Assembly (NCBI GenBank): GCA_963762165.1
Contig: CAVXJN010000003.1
Coordinates: 372,001-436,000 of the forward strand
From: CAVXJN01 sp963762165
GTDB taxonomy: Bacteria; Pseudomonadota; Gammaproteobacteria; JASBUN01
Direction: 5' to 3'
Length of the DNA stretch: 64,000 bases
The stretch's first letter is position 1, and each line of letters opens with the position of its first letter. Below the pieces are notes generated by a model. That model had not been told where the DNA came from, made no database searches, and saw only the letters and a list, made by a program, of their open reading frames with translations. Shown one piece after another: positions 26,319-35,497 of this stretch. Position numbers and translations under genes: made by a program.

Positions 26319-27616
26319 CGATCGTCTGCCAAGCGGATACCGGTGAATTGCCAACGGTCACGGGGATAAAAAAAGTTGCGGTAGGTCGGTCGCAAGTGGT
26401 CGGCAGGTGTGGCGATTGAACCGCCTCGCAAGACCAGCTGACTGCTCATGAATTTGCCGTTGTACTCACCGAGCGACCCTGCCATCGGCTGGAAGCCGGG
26501 GTAGGGACCATAGGCACTACGGGTCCATTCCCACACATCGCCGTATAGTTGCGCGAACGGTCGCTGGCCGTCGGCGCCGCCGGGTTGCAGGGCGTCGGCG
26601 TCACGCAGATTGCCCTCGACCGGTTGTCCGCTCGCAGCAATTTCCCACTCCGCCTCCGTAGGCAGACGGCGCCCGGCCCAGCTTGCATAGGCATCGGCCT
26701 CGTACAAGCTGACATGGCAGACGGCGGCATGCTCGTCGACCGGTTGCATGCCCGCGAGGGTCATATACCACCAGTCATCTTCGTGCTGCTCCCAATACAA
26801 CGGGGCGCGCCAATGTTCACGCTGCACGGTACTCCAGCCGTCGGACAACCATAGCTCGGGGCGTTGGTAACCGCCGTCCTTGATGAACGCCAGAAACTCG
26901 CCGTTGGTGACCGGCCGCGAGGCAAGCGCGAATTGGTCGACGAAGGTCCGATGCCGAGGGGTTTCGTTGTCATAGGCGAAACCGTTACCGCGATGACCGA
27001 TTTCGCGAACGCCGCCTTCGATTTCGACCCATTGCAGAACGGCTGCGGCCTGCGCGCGCGGAATCGATTGATCTCGATACGCCGGGCGCAGCGGATTGAA
27101 CGCCAAAATGTGTTTTATGTCCGTCAGGAGCAATTCCTGATGCTGTTGTTCGTGATGGATGCCGAGTGCGGTTCGGAACAGCAATTCGGCGTTGGCTTGG
27201 TCTGCCGAAGCTGCCAGCAGTTCGTGCATTGCGGCATCGACATACGCCCGGTATGCGTAGACCTGCTCAACCGTCGGCCGCGACAGCAGCCCGCGCTTCG
27301 GCCGCGGGAACGGCGTGCCGTGGGTCTCGTAATAGGAATTGAACAGATAGTCGTAGACCGGGTCATGGACCTGATACCCAGGCAGAAACGGCAACAGCAC
27401 GAACTGTTCGAAGAACCAGGTGACGTGGGCCAGATGCCATTTCGGCGGGCTGACATCTGCCATGGTCTGAATGCAGTAGTCCTCGGTCAGCAGTGGCGCG
27501 CACAACGCCTCGCTCTGGCCGCGCACGCGCGCGAAACGGGTCCGCAACCGCGGCGAACCCATTTCCTGGTCCGCCGCGAGGGAATCGTTGGTCAAAGCGT
27601 CCAATACGCTGCTCAC
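26315..27616 (-). CDS. egtB: Ergothioneine biosynthesis sulfoxide synthase EgtB
   Basis: A 433-residue protein with the two-domain EgtB plan. The N-terminal DinB-like part provides the iron site: HLAHVTWFFE and later HHEQQHQELLLTD. A C-terminal FGE-sulfatase/lectin-like part (from about residue 180) contains GRRLPTEAEWE, DVWEWTRSAYGPY and a closing RPTYRNFFYP. It joins hercynine to a thiol (cysteine or gamma-glutamyl-cysteine) using O2 and non-heme iron. GTG start 27616 is preceded by GGAG. It lies upstream of egtD in a two-gene unit that makes this intracellular antioxidant. Confidence 0.94.
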   Translation of the reverse strand: MSSVLDALTNDSLAADQEMGSPRLRTRFARVRGQSEALCAPLLTEDYCIQTMADVSPPKWHLAHVTWFFEQFVLLPFLPGYQVHDPVYDYLFNSYYETHGTPFPRPKRGLLSRPTVEQVYAYRAYVDAAMHELLAASADQANAELLFRTALGIHHEQQHQELLLTDIKHILAFNPLRPAYRDQSIPRAQAAAVLQWVEIEGGVREIGHRGNGFAYDNETPRHRTFVDQFALASRPVTNGEFLAFIKDGGYQRPELWLSDGWSTVQREHWRAPLYWEQHEDDWWYMTLAGMQPVDEHAAVCHVSLYEADAYASWAGRRLPTEAEWEIAASGQPVEGNLRDADALQPGGADGQRPFAQLYGDVWEWTRSAYGPYPGFQPMAGSLGEYNGKFMSSQLVLRGGSIATPADHLRPTYRNFFYPRDRWQFTGIRLADDR

Positions 27617-27741
27617 GCGCGTTCTCCTGGTACGGGGATGGCTCGACTGGTCTCACTATACGCGGCGCAAAATCGCTCGCCGCGGCTTCCTATTCCTTTA
27701 GAACCTCCGGGTTCGAGACGCAAGTGAACCGGATAGAGAAT

Positions 27742-30147
27742 TCAATTGCTATCGCGCTCGCTGCCAACCCGCGCCGCCAACGGCCGGTATTGCAAGCCGT
27801 AGAACATCTCCAAATAGCGCCGGGTTTCGTCGCGCTCCAGATTGGTCACATATTTCCAGAAGCCGTAGACACGGGACAACGTCATCATTCGCTCGGCGTA
27901 CAGGCTCCATGTGTAATGTTCTTGCACCCGGGCGATGCCGTTTTCGGACATTGTAGTCCAGTAATCCGGCTGCTTCTGGCACTGCAATAGAAACTCGACT
28001 ATGGCGGCTGCGGCTGCGGCGCCGTGGTTCGGGTCGATGTGAAAGCCCGAAGTTCCGTGTTCGATGATCTCCAGCGGACCGCCATACAGGGTCGCGAACG
28101 TCGGCAAACCCGACTCCATCGCCTCGATTACAGTCAGGCCGAAGGCTTCGAACAACGCCGGCTGCACGAACACCCCGCGCCGGTCGGCGATCCACCGGTA
28201 CAGCTCGCCGGCGAATTGCTTGTCCAGATGGGAACCAAGCCAGCGCACCTGTCCGTCGAGCTGATGCTCGTCCATAAGCCCATGCATGCGCCGGATCTGA
28301 TCGATCTCCTCGCGGTCTTCGGAACGGGATTCATCAATATGCCCGCCGATCACCAGCAGATTGGCCATGTCGCGTAACTGCGCATCGTTCGCATACCACT
28401 CGACAAGGCCGGTGAGGTTTTTGATGCGGTCCAAACGCGCCATGGTGAACAACAACGGCCGCTCGGGATGCAGCAGACTACCACGCGCCTGGTCCATGTC
28501 ATCGCCCAGCACCAGCTCTTCGATATCGGGGTGCAGACGGGTAAGGCGGCGTTCGGTCATAGTGTAGGGAAAGTAGACTTCCGCATCGGCACCGGGAGAA
28601 ACGATATTGAACTTCGGATCGAACATGTCGATTCCGTCCACCACCCGGTACAGTCCAGGCAACGTGAACGAACAATAACTTTCGTACTGCCCGACCGTAT
28701 CTTCCTTACCGGCGATTTCCTGATAGGTGGATGCAATAATGAAATCCGCTGCGTTCATCGCAATCAGATCGGCGGTGAACTGACAGCCGAAATGGTAGCT
28801 GCTGTCGTTTTCCTTCCAATACAAATCCGAGTAGATGTATTTGGCTTTTTCCAAAGCATGGGCGACGTTGCATTGGGTCACTTTGAGACTGTGCGACAAA
28901 ATTGTTGCGACCAGATTACCGTCCGAATAATTCCCCACGATCAGGTCGGGGCGACCGCCGAGTTCGGCCAGCAACTCCTTTTCCACCTCTGCGGCGAAAC
29001 GCTCCAGATAAGGCCAGACTTCAAAGCGCGAAATCCATTGCGGCAGCACTTCACCGCGCTCGTTGCGAAACGGCACCCGCAGAATGCGCGCGTTACGCGT
29101 GCCGATAATGTTTTCGATCCGTTGATCGCAGGTGGTATTTTGCGCTTCGGGAATCAAGCGCGTGATGACAACGATCTGCGGCTCGATATCCAGACCTTGC
29201 ATGGCGATGCGGTGACGCATCTCTTTTTCCAGCGCGCGCACCTGATCGAGTATGTACACCACCTGGCCGCCGGTATCGGGTTTGCCGAGTACATTTGCCT
29301 GTCCGAAGAAGCCGTGGGGTGACAGGATCACCATACTGAAAATCATCGGCAGGCGGCCGAGGAATTTTTCGACATTCGCCGGTGCCGGTGCCTCGAGGAT
29401 ATCCATCAGCAGGCTCAACATCTCGCGCATGCGCGCGACGGTGTCCCCCCAACCGCGCTCGAGGCCCAACGATTGCAGATCGTGGCCTACGCTCTCCCAA
29501 CCCGCATCCTGCTGAGCGTCCTTGAGATAGCGTTCGGCCTTACGCACCGCGCGGCGCAATTCGCTCACGTCGCCGATGCGATCGTTGAGCATCAGTTGCT
29601 GACCCTGGCACTGATGGACGCGCAGAAATTCCAATAGTTTGCGGTCGCCTTTCCCGAGTTGGTCGAACAACTGACTGGAGAGCCTGCGGTTCAGAAACTC
29701 AACGCCGCGGCCGATGGAGCGCGTCTCCTGCAGCTTGGGAAACTCGCGGTTGAACGGGCCCAGATCCACTTCGAGGGTCCATTCGTCGGCGTGGCCGCCC
29801 GGTTGCACGAGCCGTTCCTTGAAGGCAAGAAATTCGTTGATCGAAACTTCTTCCTGCTCCATGGATTCGACATGAAAGCGCAGGTACTGCCACCGGGCGA
29901 TCGTGGGGCGAACCGCCAGGTAAAGCCACGGTGAATCGATCACCGCTTCCTGGGCGTGATGGATGGTGGCCGCCATGGCGCTGTCGCGCATTTGATCGGT
30001 ATCACCGCCGGCACAGAAATTTTCGAACTCATCCCAAAGAGCCGAGCGCAGCAGGAAGGGCTGCCCCAAAGAAAGGTAGTGACGCAGCAGTGGATACACC
30101 TCCTGGTGATGGGCGTGGATATAATCGCTGAGGGATTCGATTACCAT
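27742..30147 (-). CDS. Sucrose synthase
   Basis: An 801-residue GT-B glycosyltransferase with the long N-terminal regulatory region (about 1-270) of plant and cyanobacterial sucrose synthases, followed by the catalytic core. Landmarks are HGFFGQANVLGKPDTGGQVVYILDQ, the FTMARLDRIKN segment, and the PALFEAFGLTVIEAM Glu motif that binds the nucleotide sugar. It reversibly converts sucrose plus UDP or ADP to nucleotide-glucose plus fructose. ATG 30147 has an AGGAG site upstream; a GTG at 30171 overlaps the sps stop and could also be used. Last gene of a sucrose operon. Confidence 0.93.
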   Translation of the reverse strand: MVIESLSDYIHAHHQEVYPLLRHYLSLGQPFLLRSALWDEFENFCAGGDTDQMRDSAMAATIHHAQEAVIDSPWLYLAVRPTIARWQYLRFHVESMEQEEVSINEFLAFKERLVQPGGHADEWTLEVDLGPFNREFPKLQETRSIGRGVEFLNRRLSSQLFDQLGKGDRKLLEFLRVHQCQGQQLMLNDRIGDVSELRRAVRKAERYLKDAQQDAGWESVGHDLQSLGLERGWGDTVARMREMLSLLMDILEAPAPANVEKFLGRLPMIFSMVILSPHGFFGQANVLGKPDTGGQVVYILDQVRALEKEMRHRIAMQGLDIEPQIVVITRLIPEAQNTTCDQRIENIIGTRNARILRVPFRNERGEVLPQWISRFEVWPYLERFAAEVEKELLAELGGRPDLIVGNYSDGNLVATILSHSLKVTQCNVAHALEKAKYIYSDLYWKENDSSYHFGCQFTADLIAMNAADFIIASTYQEIAGKEDTVGQYESYCSFTLPGLYRVVDGIDMFDPKFNIVSPGADAEVYFPYTMTERRLTRLHPDIEELVLGDDMDQARGSLLHPERPLLFTMARLDRIKNLTGLVEWYANDAQLRDMANLLVIGGHIDESRSEDREEIDQIRRMHGLMDEHQLDGQVRWLGSHLDKQFAGELYRWIADRRGVFVQPALFEAFGLTVIEAMESGLPTFATLYGGPLEIIEHGTSGFHIDPNHGAAAAAAIVEFLLQCQKQPDYWTTMSENGIARVQEHYTWSLYAERMMTLSRVYGFWKYVTNLERDETRRYLEMFYGLQYRPLAARVGSERDSN

Positions 30148-30167
30148 CGACACAGGCTCCTGTACTG

Positions 30168-32327
30168 TCACTCGTGAGGGACCGCGGATTGATGAGCGTC
30201 TTCAAGGAACCGGTAGTGCTCGATGCCCTGTAAAACACCCCAGGCGTGTTCGCCTTCGGCAAAAAAGATGCGCTCCCGCCCGCGCAAGCGTTCCAACTCG
30301 CGGCTGTAATTGCCCACCACCACTCCCAGCGTGTTGCCGGCCAGCATTTCTTCGTCGTTGCCTGAATCGCCGGCAACCAGCAGCTGTTCTGGTGCGAGCT
30401 CCCATTTCAACGCCAGATAGCGGATCGCCAATCCTTTCGAAGCACGAACCGGCAGCAGGTCCAGATACGCCTGGTGCGAATAGATCAATTTTGCGTGCAG
30501 GTCCAAACGCCGCAGGTGGCGACGGATTTCCCTGGGACCCGGGATCTTTTTCGGGTCGACGAAATAGCTGACTTTGTAACGGAGTTGCTCGCTACCCGGC
30601 TGCAGCCGCAGGCCCGGAATATCCCGCATCGCTTCGCGCAGCGCTTCCGGCTTCCAGCGATAGTCGATGTGCCGCTGCCAACCGTGATCCTGCACCATAT
30701 CGTGTCCGTAATGTATGTCGCCGCCCACCGCTGTGATCAAAATATCGGGCGTGGGGACGTGCCACTTTTCCAGTACTTCCAGAGCGCTTTCCAGGTGGCG
30801 GCCGGTGGCAACGCCAAAGCCGATCTGGCGTCGCTCGTGTCCCAGGCGATCGAACAATGCCTGCAGACCTTCACTGTCTCCAACCAGCGTATTGTCGATA
30901 TCGCACACCAGTAGCCGCTGCACACTGGGCATACGGCTTTTGGTACGCCCCAGGCGTTGCGTCTTGTGGCCTTTGCCGAGCACGCGCCGCAGTTCCTCCA
31001 GGTAGCGTTGTACGTGCGCGTCCCAGGAATAATGCTCTTTGGCACAACGGGCACCGTTGTCCGACCACCGCCGCCAACGTTTGCGATCGGTGATGACGCC
31101 GAGCAGGGCGTCGCCCATTGCGTCGGCATCCAACGGATCAATCAGGAGTCCGTTTTCACAGCGTCCGATTATGTCGATCGGGCCGCCGTCGCGGGTGGCG
31201 AGCAGTGGCGCGCCGCTGGCAGCGGCCTCGATCAGCGTCAATCCGAACGGTTCTGTCAGGGCCGGGTTGATGAATACGCCACCGCTGGCAGCGGCCATGC
31301 GATAGAGGGCTGGCACATCGTCGGCATCGTGATGCTTCGGGTAGGCGACTTTACCGTAAAGGTCGTACCGGTCGATCAGCAACAACAGATCGGTCAACAC
31401 GTTGCGGGGGCCTTTTTCCATGCCGCGGATGTCTTCGCGGTTGCCTGCGATGACGATCAGATTAGCCGCTTCGCGCAAGGCGTCGTTTTCGCCGTAGGCA
31501 CGAATCAAGGTGGCGATGTTCTTGCGCTCGTCGGGCCGTGACAGGGCCAGGATCATCGGTTTGTCCAGTTGATCGAGGAATCGATTGATCACCGATGCGA
31601 TGGGCGGCGGCCCGTCGTCGCCGGGTGGGTGAAACCGGGTCAGGTCCGTTCCCGGCGGTATCACGACCATGCGCTTGGGATGATAGTTTTCGTACTGACT
31701 GTACTGTTCGCGCACTTCCTGGGTGGTGCTGGCGATCACCAGCTCGGCGTTGCCCAACGCAATCTCCTCGGCCTCGATGCGCTGATTCATATTGTATTGG
31801 GACTCGATGACGTCCTCGCGGACATTGCTTTCCAGCATGCGTTCGCGCTTCACTCGCCCCAGAGAGTGTCCGGTATGGACCATTGCCGCACCCAGCAACT
31901 GCGCCAGTCGTGCCGCCACGTGCCCGGCATCGGCGTAGTGGCTATGGACCACGTCCGGGGTGCGGCCGATGCGGCTGATGTGTTGCACAGCGTTGTCGAT
32001 AAAAGCATCCAAGTGCGGCCACAGCACTTCCTTGCGCAAATAACGCCGAGGCCCGCACGGCAGACGAATGATGTGGGCGCCATTACCGAGCGCTTCGTGA
32101 GGCTGTGCGTAATCGGAGTCCACCTTGGAATCGATCACCTGCCGGGTCAACAGGTCGACCCGGTCGATGTCCGGATGCGCCGCCAAGGCGCGGGCGAGTT
32201 CCACCACGTAAGTGATTTGACCGCCGGTGTCGGCGTCGCGTCCCAGCTCCAGGTCGTGGCCCCGGATCAAGCCGTGGACACTGACCAAAACAACATAAAG
32301 GCCCGCCCGGGCGCCCTGCTCAGCCAT
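30168..32327 (-). CDS. Sucrose-phosphate synthase with fused sucrose-phosphatase (HAD) domain
   Basis: A 719-residue fusion. Residues 1-450 are a GT4 SPS domain (LVSVHGLIRGHDLELGRDADTGGQ; NPALTEPFGLTLIEAAASG). From about residue 470 a HAD phosphatase follows with complete motifs: DIDNTL (motif I, nucleophile Asp and DxDxT) and GDSGNDEEML (motif III). So one polypeptide can make sucrose-6-phosphate from UDP-glucose and fructose-6-phosphate and then dephosphorylate it. It starts at 32327, overlapping by eight bases the fructokinase stop, and precedes sucrose synthase. Confidence 0.93.
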   Translation of the reverse strand: MAEQGARAGLYVVLVSVHGLIRGHDLELGRDADTGGQITYVVELARALAAHPDIDRVDLLTRQVIDSKVDSDYAQPHEALGNGAHIIRLPCGPRRYLRKEVLWPHLDAFIDNAVQHISRIGRTPDVVHSHYADAGHVAARLAQLLGAAMVHTGHSLGRVKRERMLESNVREDVIESQYNMNQRIEAEEIALGNAELVIASTTQEVREQYSQYENYHPKRMVVIPPGTDLTRFHPPGDDGPPPIASVINRFLDQLDKPMILALSRPDERKNIATLIRAYGENDALREAANLIVIAGNREDIRGMEKGPRNVLTDLLLLIDRYDLYGKVAYPKHHDADDVPALYRMAAASGGVFINPALTEPFGLTLIEAAASGAPLLATRDGGPIDIIGRCENGLLIDPLDADAMGDALLGVITDRKRWRRWSDNGARCAKEHYSWDAHVQRYLEELRRVLGKGHKTQRLGRTKSRMPSVQRLLVCDIDNTLVGDSEGLQALFDRLGHERRQIGFGVATGRHLESALEVLEKWHVPTPDILITAVGGDIHYGHDMVQDHGWQRHIDYRWKPEALREAMRDIPGLRLQPGSEQLRYKVSYFVDPKKIPGPREIRRHLRRLDLHAKLIYSHQAYLDLLPVRASKGLAIRYLALKWELAPEQLLVAGDSGNDEEMLAGNTLGVVVGNYSRELERLRGRERIFFAEGEHAWGVLQGIEHYRFLEDAHQSAVPHE

Positions 32328-33228
32328 GCTGCCAACGTTCCTTTTCGTTCCGATACAGATTCGGGTCGGCGCAGGTCGCGCCGCGCATTTCGCAGGTCCG
32401 CGCAGCGAAATCCAGCGCACGGCGCAGCGTCACGGGATAAGGCCAGCCCTGTACCAGACCCAAGATACAGACTGAAGCGAATGCATCCCCCGCGCCAACC
32501 GTGTCGACCAGTTCGTGCACAACGGCAGGTCGATCGGAGTAAACATCTTCACCCGTTACGAACGAAGCGCCCCGTTCGCCCTCGGTCACGATCAATAGCT
32601 CGAGGTGTCGCGCCCGGCAAAGGCTGCGCGCGCGGTCCAGCAACTCCGACGAACCAGCAGGCGGGTGCTGCTCCAGTTCTGCCAGTTCTTCATTGTTGAG
32701 TTTGACCCAATGGGCGGCAGCGAGCACGCGCTCGATCAGTGGCCGCTGCCACCAGGGCGCGCGCAGATTCACATCCACGAATACCGGCAGCGCACCGGCT
32801 TGGATGCAATCGAACAGGGCGTCGCGGGATGTAGCGCTGCGCGCGACCAATGTACCGTGGTACAACATCGCGCCATCGGCACGGGCCAGCACGCTGCGCG
32901 CCTCATTGCCGTCGATGAAGTCATATGCCTGTTCGGGCAGGATCGTGTAGCTCGGTTGACCGTTCTGAAGCGCCACTTCCACCGCGCCGGTGGGATGCGC
33001 ACGGTCGGTTTGCAGTCCGGCAAGATCCATTCCCCAGGCGCGCATTTTTTCACGGACTTCGGCGCCCGCCGGGTCGTCGCCGACACGGCTGATGAAAAGC
33101 GGTTGCAAGCCGAAGCCCTGCAGATGCCAGGCAACATTGAACGGTGCGCCGCCCAGCACTGCGGCGTCTTCGAAGCGGTCGAACAATACTTCTCCGTACA
33201 CTACCGGACGAGCGGCGTTCCGTGTCAT
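32320..33228 (-). CDS. PfkB-family fructokinase
   Basis: A 302-residue ribokinase-like carbohydrate kinase. The N-terminal signature is LGGAPFNVAWHL and the C-terminal ATP site DTVGAGDAFASVCILG, with the catalytic Asp. In this operon the substrate is most likely fructose released by sucrose synthase or cleavage, making fructose-6-phosphate that can re-enter sucrose-phosphate synthase. It is first in the operon fructokinase, sps, sucrose synthase, all overlapping or nearly so, and therefore co-regulated. No regulator or transporter is adjacent. Confidence 0.9.
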   Translation of the reverse strand: MTRNAARPVVYGEVLFDRFEDAAVLGGAPFNVAWHLQGFGLQPLFISRVGDDPAGAEVREKMRAWGMDLAGLQTDRAHPTGAVEVALQNGQPSYTILPEQAYDFIDGNEARSVLARADGAMLYHGTLVARSATSRDALFDCIQAGALPVFVDVNLRAPWWQRPLIERVLAAAHWVKLNNEELAELEQHPPAGSSELLDRARSLCRARHLELLIVTEGERGASFVTGEDVYSDRPAVVHELVDTVGAGDAFASVCILGLVQGWPYPVTLRRALDFAARTCEMRGATCADPNLYRNEKERWQHG

Positions 33229-33338
33229 GCCACACCCTTGTTGCTCAACCTCGGGATTTAGTCGAAAGCTCGCACCAACCGCATCCCTGCAGCGACGCGC
33301 ACGAAGACGGCGCCTCGCAGGGCACCTGTCGATTCAGT

Positions 33339-34718
33339 TTAGGCAATGAGCGCGGAGTCGCACATGGCGCGGAATTCCTTCTCATAGAAAAATTCCTGTT
33401 CCCCGAACGCAGGCCTTAACTGATCGAGCCAAGTGGCGTGCTCGTCGTAGCGGGCGAAAAACGGCCGCTGTACCCAGTCTGGATTGCGTCCCTGAATGAA
33501 TCGCATCGCCATCACCTTTTCGCCGGCGACTTCCGTGATGCCTTGAATTTCCACCTTGCCGGGCCCGGCGCTCATACTCGGTCCGCGGGCCGTACGCGCA
33601 AGACCGGATACCCGCTGCATGGCGTCACGGTAGATATTGCACGCGCGCGCCAGCGGCACTTCAAAATAACGTTTCGCGCCGGTATCTCGCTCGACGAACA
33701 TGTAATAGGGGATGATCCCCAGCCGCACCTGAGTGCGCCACATGCGCGCCCAGACGTCGGCGGAATCGTTGATATGCGCGACCAGCGGCGACTGGCTGCG
33801 GATCTCGGCACCGGCATCTCGGATGCGGCGAATTGCTTCCCGAACCACGGGCGTTTCCAATTCCCGCCAATGGTTGAAGTGCGCCATGAACGCGACGTGC
33901 TTGCCGGCCCGCACCAGGCGATCCAGCAGGCGCAGCAAATCATCGGCGTCGGCGTCGGTGACGAAGCGATAGGGCCAGAAAGACAGGGCTTTGCTACCGA
34001 TGCGTATCGTCTGGACATGTTCCAGCGCCGGGTTGGTCAGCGGCGACAGATACTGTTCCAGGTTCTTGGTTTTCATTACCATCGGATCGCCGCCGGTGAT
34101 CAGCAGGTCAGACACCTCGCCGTGCTGCTTCAGGTAGCGGTGCAGATGGTCGGCTTCCTTGGCTGCGAAGCGCAGATCCTTGTCGCCGACGAATTGCGCC
34201 CAACGAAAGCAGAAGCTGCAATAGGAATGACAGGTCTGGCCCTGGCTGGGGAAGAACAACACCGTTTCGCGGTACTTGTGTTGCATACCCGGCAACGGCT
34301 CGCCGTCGAGCATCGGTACATTGAGCTGTTGCTGCGCGGCAGGGTGAGGATTGAGTTCATTGCGGATATCCCAGGCAATGGCATTACGCTTGGCCTTGTC
34401 GGCACCATCGCGCAGCGCCGACGCCATGCGCTGGAATTGAGATTCCGCCAACATCCCCCGCTGAGGAAAGGTGAGCTGGAAGATCGGGTCATCGGGCACC
34501 TGGTCCCAGTCGATCAGATTGTCGATGACGTATTGATTGACCCGGAACGGCAAAACGCTGGCTACCGCGCGCATCTCGAACCGTGTCTCCTCCGACAACC
34601 GTTGCAACGGTTCAATGCTTTCCAGCTGGCGCTCGGTATAGACCTGGAAGCGCTCGGGTTGAATGGCGGATTGCGATTCGGCCCGCGCCACATTGCTTAG
34701 GTTGATGACCCTCGACAT
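33339..34718 (-). CDS. KamA-family radical SAM aminomutase
   Basis: A 459-residue radical-SAM protein of the lysine/glutamate 2,3-aminomutase family. The [4Fe-4S] site is C-x3-C-x2-C (CHSYCSFC), and the PLP lysine lies in AGPGKVEI, matching the conserved glycine-rich PLP loop. It would shift an amino group from C2 to C3 of an amino acid via 5'-deoxyadenosyl radical. The GGAG before ATG 34718 fixes the start. Whether the substrate is lysine (for beta-lysine osmolytes) or glutamate is not told; no ablB acetyltransferase is beside it. It is next to a MarR gene and the sucrose operon. Confidence 0.85.
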   Translation of the reverse strand: MSRVINLSNVARAESQSAIQPERFQVYTERQLESIEPLQRLSEETRFEMRAVASVLPFRVNQYVIDNLIDWDQVPDDPIFQLTFPQRGMLAESQFQRMASALRDGADKAKRNAIAWDIRNELNPHPAAQQQLNVPMLDGEPLPGMQHKYRETVLFFPSQGQTCHSYCSFCFRWAQFVGDKDLRFAAKEADHLHRYLKQHGEVSDLLITGGDPMVMKTKNLEQYLSPLTNPALEHVQTIRIGSKALSFWPYRFVTDADADDLLRLLDRLVRAGKHVAFMAHFNHWRELETPVVREAIRRIRDAGAEIRSQSPLVAHINDSADVWARMWRTQVRLGIIPYYMFVERDTGAKRYFEVPLARACNIYRDAMQRVSGLARTARGPSMSAGPGKVEIQGITEVAGEKVMAMRFIQGRNPDWVQRPFFARYDEHATWLDQLRPAFGEQEFFYEKEFRAMCDSALIA

Positions 34719-34852
34719 CGCCTGTCTCCAGCTGTGGTGATGGGCAGCGCCCACCGCTTGACGCGGGTACGCTGCGCTCATGAATTGCGGTCTGCCCGTA
34801 GCGGCGCCCGCGGTTGCGTTGATCGAATAAAGAAGCGGAACCGGCGTCCGGC

Positions 34853-35380
34853 TCAAGCGTCGGACAGCGGTTCCAGTGCCGCTTCGTGATCGGCCAAGTC
34901 CATCGCCTTGACCAAGGCGGCGATATTGTCGTTAAGCCCTGCCAGTACCGAATCCGGCAACGCCATCAGCCCACTGCTCAATGCTCCCTGGGCGGGCCTC
35001 GGCGCCTGTTCCACGAGTGCGCGGCCTGCGTCGGTGAGGTACAAACGCACCACCCGGTGGTCCGGTCCGCGCCGCTCCCGCTGGATCAGCTGCTTGCGTT
35101 CCAGCTTGTCGAGCAGATTGCTGGCGGTGGACTGGTGGATCGACAGCGCCCGTGATAACTCCGAGACCCGCATACCCGGCCGGGCGTGCAGCTCCGACAT
35201 GGTCCACAATTGCGCGGCGCTGACGCCGCACTGTTTTTCCACCCAGCGTGAATGTTCCTGAATCGAGCGGAATACCAAGCGAAATCCCTGCACCACGGAT
35301 CCCATCTGCCGCTCCCGGGTGCGCCCGTCGGCAGTCCCGGGCTGCGGCTCGGCGGATTCAGGGTTTGTCAGTTCACTCAC
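34853..35380 (-). CDS. MarR-family transcriptional regulator
   Basis: A 175-residue winged-helix repressor: alpha-1 (HSRWVEKQCGVSAAQLW), recognition region RVSELSRALSIHQSTASNLLDKLERKQLIQRE and wing DHRVVRLYLTDAG. MarR dimers bind palindromes and release DNA on binding phenolic or lipophilic ligands. A perfect palindrome lies within its own promoter (35412-35439), so autoregulation is likely. It lies upstream of the KamA-type gene on the same strand, which it may also control, and divergent from a lipoprotein gene. Confidence 0.88.
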   Translation of the reverse strand: MSELTNPESAEPQPGTADGRTRERQMGSVVQGFRLVFRSIQEHSRWVEKQCGVSAAQLWTMSELHARPGMRVSELSRALSIHQSTASNLLDKLERKQLIQRERRGPDHRVVRLYLTDAGRALVEQAPRPAQGALSSGLMALPDSVLAGLNDNIAALVKAMDLADHEAALEPLSDA

Positions 35381-35411
35381 GGTTCGGCTCGGCGCGGAAA
35401 TGTTGGCAGCA

Positions 35412-35439
35412 ATTATATTTGCGCAAATGCGTTTAGCAA
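35412..35439 (-). promoter_or_regulatory. sigma-70 promoter of the MarR gene
   Basis: Read on the minus strand, TTGCTA (35439-35434) and a consensus TATAAT (35417-35412) are separated by 16 bases. The start of transcription should be near 35404, 24 bases ahead of the MarR ATG. Confidence 0.7.
35417..35428. promoter_or_regulatory. Palindromic operator, probably for the adjacent MarR repressor
   Basis: ATTTGCGCAAAT is a perfect 12-base palindrome lying in the spacer and touching the -10 box of the MarR promoter. TTG...CAA half-sites are usual for MarR dimers. Occupancy would block RNA polymerase on the minus strand, and it lies about 70 bases ahead of the divergent lipoprotein gene. Confidence 0.6.
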
Positions 35440-35497
35440 CCCGTAACTAGGCTAGGCTGATAATTCTCGCATCTGCCGCACAAGGAGAGTGAATCTC

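Noticed and set aside
33438..34700. 420-residue plus-strand open frame
   Set aside because: Antisense to the KamA-type gene, which has intact active-site motifs; it carries no start signal or recognisable domain.
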